The position numbers and the translations under genes were made by a program. The notes below the pieces were generated by a model. It did not search any database. It worked only from the letters and a program-made list of their open reading frames with translations, and had not been told where the DNA came from. Positions 50,241-52,259 of a stretch of DNA of 52,259 nt are shown here, one piece after another (the stretch's first letter is position 1; every line of letters starts with the position of its first letter). The stretch is from positions 2,081 to 54,339 of the forward strand of contig NZ_LMSL01000041.1 in the NCBI RefSeq assembly GCF_001428405.1. The letters are read 5' to 3'. The stretch is from Frateuria sp. Soil773. Its GTDB lineage: Bacteria > Pseudomonadota > Gammaproteobacteria > Xanthomonadales > Rhodanobacteraceae.

Positions 50241-51521
50241 ATGCCCCTGCCGTTCGAAGCCACCACCGCCTGGGCCCGGGCCCAGGACGCCGCCGACCCG
50301 CTGCGCGCGTTCCGCGACGAGTTCCTGATTCCGCCGCACGAAGGCGGCGACTGCCACTACTTCTGCGGCAACTCGCTGGGGTTGCAGCCGCGCGCCGTGC
50401 GCGACGCGGTGGGCGCCGAGCTGGACTACTGGGGCGAACTGGGCGTGGAAGGCCACTTCAAGGGCCGCCTGCCGTGGATGGACTACCACGAGTTCGTGCG
50501 CGACGACCTCGCCGCGGTGGTCGGCGCCAGGCCCGTCGAAGTGGTGGCGATGAACACCCTGGGCGTGAACCTGCACCTGATGATGGTGAGCTTCTACCGC
50601 CCGACCCGGGAGCGCCCGGCCATCCTGATCGAGGCCGGCGCCTTCCCCACCGACCGCTACGCGGTCGAATCGCAGATCCGCTTCCACGGCTTCGACCCGG
50701 CCACCGACCTGATCGAGCTGCAGCCGGACGAGCCGAACGGCACCACCTCGATGCAGGCGATCGAACGGGCGCTGGCCGAGCACGGCGCGCGCGTCGCCCT
50801 GGTGATGCTGCCGGGCGTGCAGTACCGCACCGGCCAGGCGTTCGACCTCGCCGCGATCGCCGCCTGCGCGCACCGGCACGGCTGCACGGTGGGCTTCGAC
50901 CTCGCCCACGCCGTCGGCAACCTGCCCCTGCAACTGCACGACAGCGGCGCCGACTTCGCCATCTGGTGCAGCTACAAGTACCTCAACAGCGGCCCCGGCG
51001 CGGTCGGCGGCGCCTTCGTGCACGAGCGCCACGCGCAGGCCGCGCTGCCGCGCTTCGCCGGCTGGTGGGGGCACGACAAGACCACCCGCTTCCAGATGGG
51101 CCCCGACTTCCACGCCACGCCCGGCGCCGACGGCTGGCAGCTCTCCAACCCGCCGATCCTCGCGCTGGCGCCGCTGCGCGTGTCGCTGCAGCTCTTCCGC
51201 CGCGCCGGCATGGCCGCGCTGCGCGAGAAGTCGCTCAGGCTCACCGGCTACCTGGAGTGGCTGGTGCAGACGCAACTGGCCGACGTGCTGCAGGTGGTGA
51301 CGCCGGCCGAGCCGGAACGCCGCGGCGCGCAGCTCTCCATCCGCGTGCAGGGCGGCCGCGAGCGCGGCCGCGCGCTGTTCGAGTACCTGATGGCCCACGG
51401 CGTCATCGGCGACTGGCGCGAGCCCGACGTGATCCGCATCTCGCCCGCGCCGCTGTACAACCGCTTCGCCGACTGCCTGGCCTTCGCCGAGGCGGTGCAG
51501 GCGTGGCATCGCGCGCGTTGA
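50241..51521 (+). CDS. kynU: kynureninase
   Basis: 426 residues, a PLP-dependent fold type I enzyme. Landmarks are FCGNSLGLQPRAV, GHFKGRLPWMDYHE, MNTLGVNLH, VGFDLAHAVGNLPL with Asp220 and His223, and the PLP lysine in WCSYKYLNSGPG (Lys246). It cleaves kynurenine or 3-hydroxykynurenine to anthranilate or 3-hydroxyanthranilate plus alanine. It acts in the same tryptophan-degradation or NAD-precursor route as the ACMSD encoded two genes upstream, on the same strand. Confidence 0.95.
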   Translation: MPLPFEATTAWARAQDAADPLRAFRDEFLIPPHEGGDCHYFCGNSLGLQPRAVRDAVGAELDYWGELGVEGHFKGRLPWMDYHEFVRDDLAAVVGARPVEVVAMNTLGVNLHLMMVSFYRPTRERPAILIEAGAFPTDRYAVESQIRFHGFDPATDLIELQPDEPNGTTSMQAIERALAEHGARVALVMLPGVQYRTGQAFDLAAIAACAHRHGCTVGFDLAHAVGNLPLQLHDSGADFAIWCSYKYLNSGPGAVGGAFVHERHAQAALPRFAGWWGHDKTTRFQMGPDFHATPGADGWQLSNPPILALAPLRVSLQLFRRAGMAALREKSLRLTGYLEWLVQTQLADVLQVVTPAEPERRGAQLSIRVQGGRERGRALFEYLMAHGVIGDWREPDVIRISPAPLYNRFADCLAFAEAVQAWHRAR

Positions 51522-51643
51522 CCGGGTCGCCCGCTGCCACGGCGGAACGACCCGGCGTTCCTCCATCCGCCGGTCGCGAATCACGCTAAAGCCGCGGGCC
51601 TGTACCTGCGCCGGGAGCCGCCACGGCCATCACGAAAAATCCG

Positions 51644-51883
51644 ATGCCGAAGCGCGAAACGAACCCCATGCCGCCGGACGTCCGCGAGGCGCTCGACGCG
51701 CACGGCCTGATGGCCGCCTACGACGCCCGCCCGCCGTACCAGCGTAACGACTATCTCGGGTGGATCGGCCGCGCCAGGCAGGAGGCCACCCGGCGGAAGC
51801 GGCTCGACCAGATGCTTTCGGAACTGCGCGGCGGGAAGAAGTACATGAACATGGACTGGTCCGGCGGCCGGACGCGGGACTGA
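51644..51883 (+). CDS. small YdeI/OmpD-associated-like protein
   Basis: 79 residues. The stretch ALDAHGLMAAYDARPPYQRNDYLGWIGRARQEATRRKRLDQML matches the C-terminal helical domain of the YdeI/OmpD-associated (OmdA) family, with the typical Pro-Pro-x-x-x-x-[ND]-Y-[IL]-x-W-[IV]. The usual proteins are longer; short stand-alone versions exist, so it need not be broken. A second in-frame ATG (MPPDVREAL) nine codons later is an alternative start. Function unknown. Confidence 0.7.
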   Translation: MPKRETNPMPPDVREALDAHGLMAAYDARPPYQRNDYLGWIGRARQEATRRKRLDQMLSELRGGKKYMNMDWSGGRTRD

Positions 51884-52206
51884 CCCTTTACCCGCGCCGG
51901 ACTCGCGCGCCGGCAATACGCGGCCGGCGATACACCGCCTGCCCGGCGTATGGTACGCATCGTCGCCTTGGCGAAATCCCGCGCCGCCCGCCCTGGACGC
52001 AGTGCGCGATCCATGACGAACGCCGCAGACGCACCTTCCCTCAGAGCCTGTTCAAGGTCTCCCTGTCGAACCAGAGCCCTCCTCACGCTCCCCGCGCTTC
52101 ATTCCTGCGGCTTTCAACGGCCGCAGGGCCGGTCAGGCAAAAGGCGCTTAACAACCAAAGGGCTGGTCATCCAGTGCCTCTGAGGTCTTGGGGAAAGGGA
52201 AAGTCG
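51884..52206. other. gene-free stretch at the right end
   Basis: About 320 nt after the YdeI-like gene. Only short, atypical open frames occur and none has a ribosome site with recognisable protein features. No tRNA, hairpin terminator or shared promoter element was seen. Confidence 0.55.
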
Positions 52207-52235
52207 CTGGATTCCTGCTTTCGCAGGAATGACGA
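52207..52235. repeat. single REP-like palindrome
   Basis: CTGGATTCCTGC-TTTC-GCAGGAATGACGA contains a perfect 8-bp stem (ATTCCTGC with GCAGGAAT). It has the same CTGGAT...ATGACG frame as the REP arms at 44938-45017, so it belongs to the same repeat family with a changed stem. A second GATTCCAG at the window edge hints at another copy beyond it. Confidence 0.65.
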
Positions 52236-52259
52236 GCGGGGAGCGCGAGGGGATTCCAG

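Noticed and set aside
1-52259. CRISPR arrays, rRNA, tRNA or insertion sequences
   Set aside because: None seen: no regular direct-repeat/spacer pattern, no cloverleaf sequences and no transposase reading frames.

Overview
The window is GC-rich and densely coded. It looks like a gammaproteobacterium of the Xanthomonadales/Lysobacterales (Rhodanobacteraceae-like). The grounds are the T6SS layout with a linked ECF sigma factor and Ser/Thr kinase (as described for Xanthomonas citri), the kynurenine-pathway genes, and short palindromic REP-type repeats. The genus is an inference. Almost everything from 1 to 48466 is on the minus strand; the last 3.7 kb is on the plus strand.

Layout in minus-strand transcription order: (1) 48466-45091, a transmembrane Ser/Thr kinase with TPR repeats, then an ECF-type sigma factor. 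(2) 44475-34646, the T6SS sheath/baseplate block tssB, tssC, hcp, tagJ, tssE, tssF, tssG, clpV. (3) 34585-26057, an accessory block with one PAAR gene and likely cargo: two cytidine-deaminase-fold proteins, a beta-beta-alpha-metal-type nuclease, a protein with a complete FYVE zinc-finger signature behind a possible cysteine-peptidase domain, a CPBP-type membrane protease, a membrane protein and two unrecognised proteins. (4) 25758-7589, a TPR-methyltransferase, vgrG, a DUF6931-like gene, tagH (FHA), tssK, tssL (with OmpA domain), tssM, tagF (fused to a degenerate PP2C-like domain), pppA, ppkA (kinase plus FGE-sulfatase domain) and a small SHOCT-like membrane protein. (5) 7375-1, a two-partner secretion pair: the TpsB transporter and a very large TpsA exoprotein that runs off the left edge. 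On the plus strand follow ACMSD, a small secreted protein, kynureninase and a small YdeI/OmpD-associated-like protein.

The most striking regulatory observation is one bipartite element, TGACCRGWT-N14-CGCACTA, with identical spacing. It was seen four times, each time in an intergenic gap upstream of a minus-strand operon: tssB, the PAAR/cargo pair at 27137, the TPR-methyltransferase/vgrG operon, and tpsB. It has the architecture of an ECF sigma promoter, and the sigma factor encoded here is the obvious candidate reader. If so, the T6SS, part of its cargo and the TPS exoprotein form one kinase-controlled regulon.

The FYVE finger (a phosphatidylinositol-3-phosphate binder in eukaryotes), several nucleic-acid-directed enzymes and the lack of clear cognate immunity genes suggest that this T6SS at least partly targets eukaryotic cells such as amoebae. 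That target is inferred. No tssA or tssJ was found in the window.
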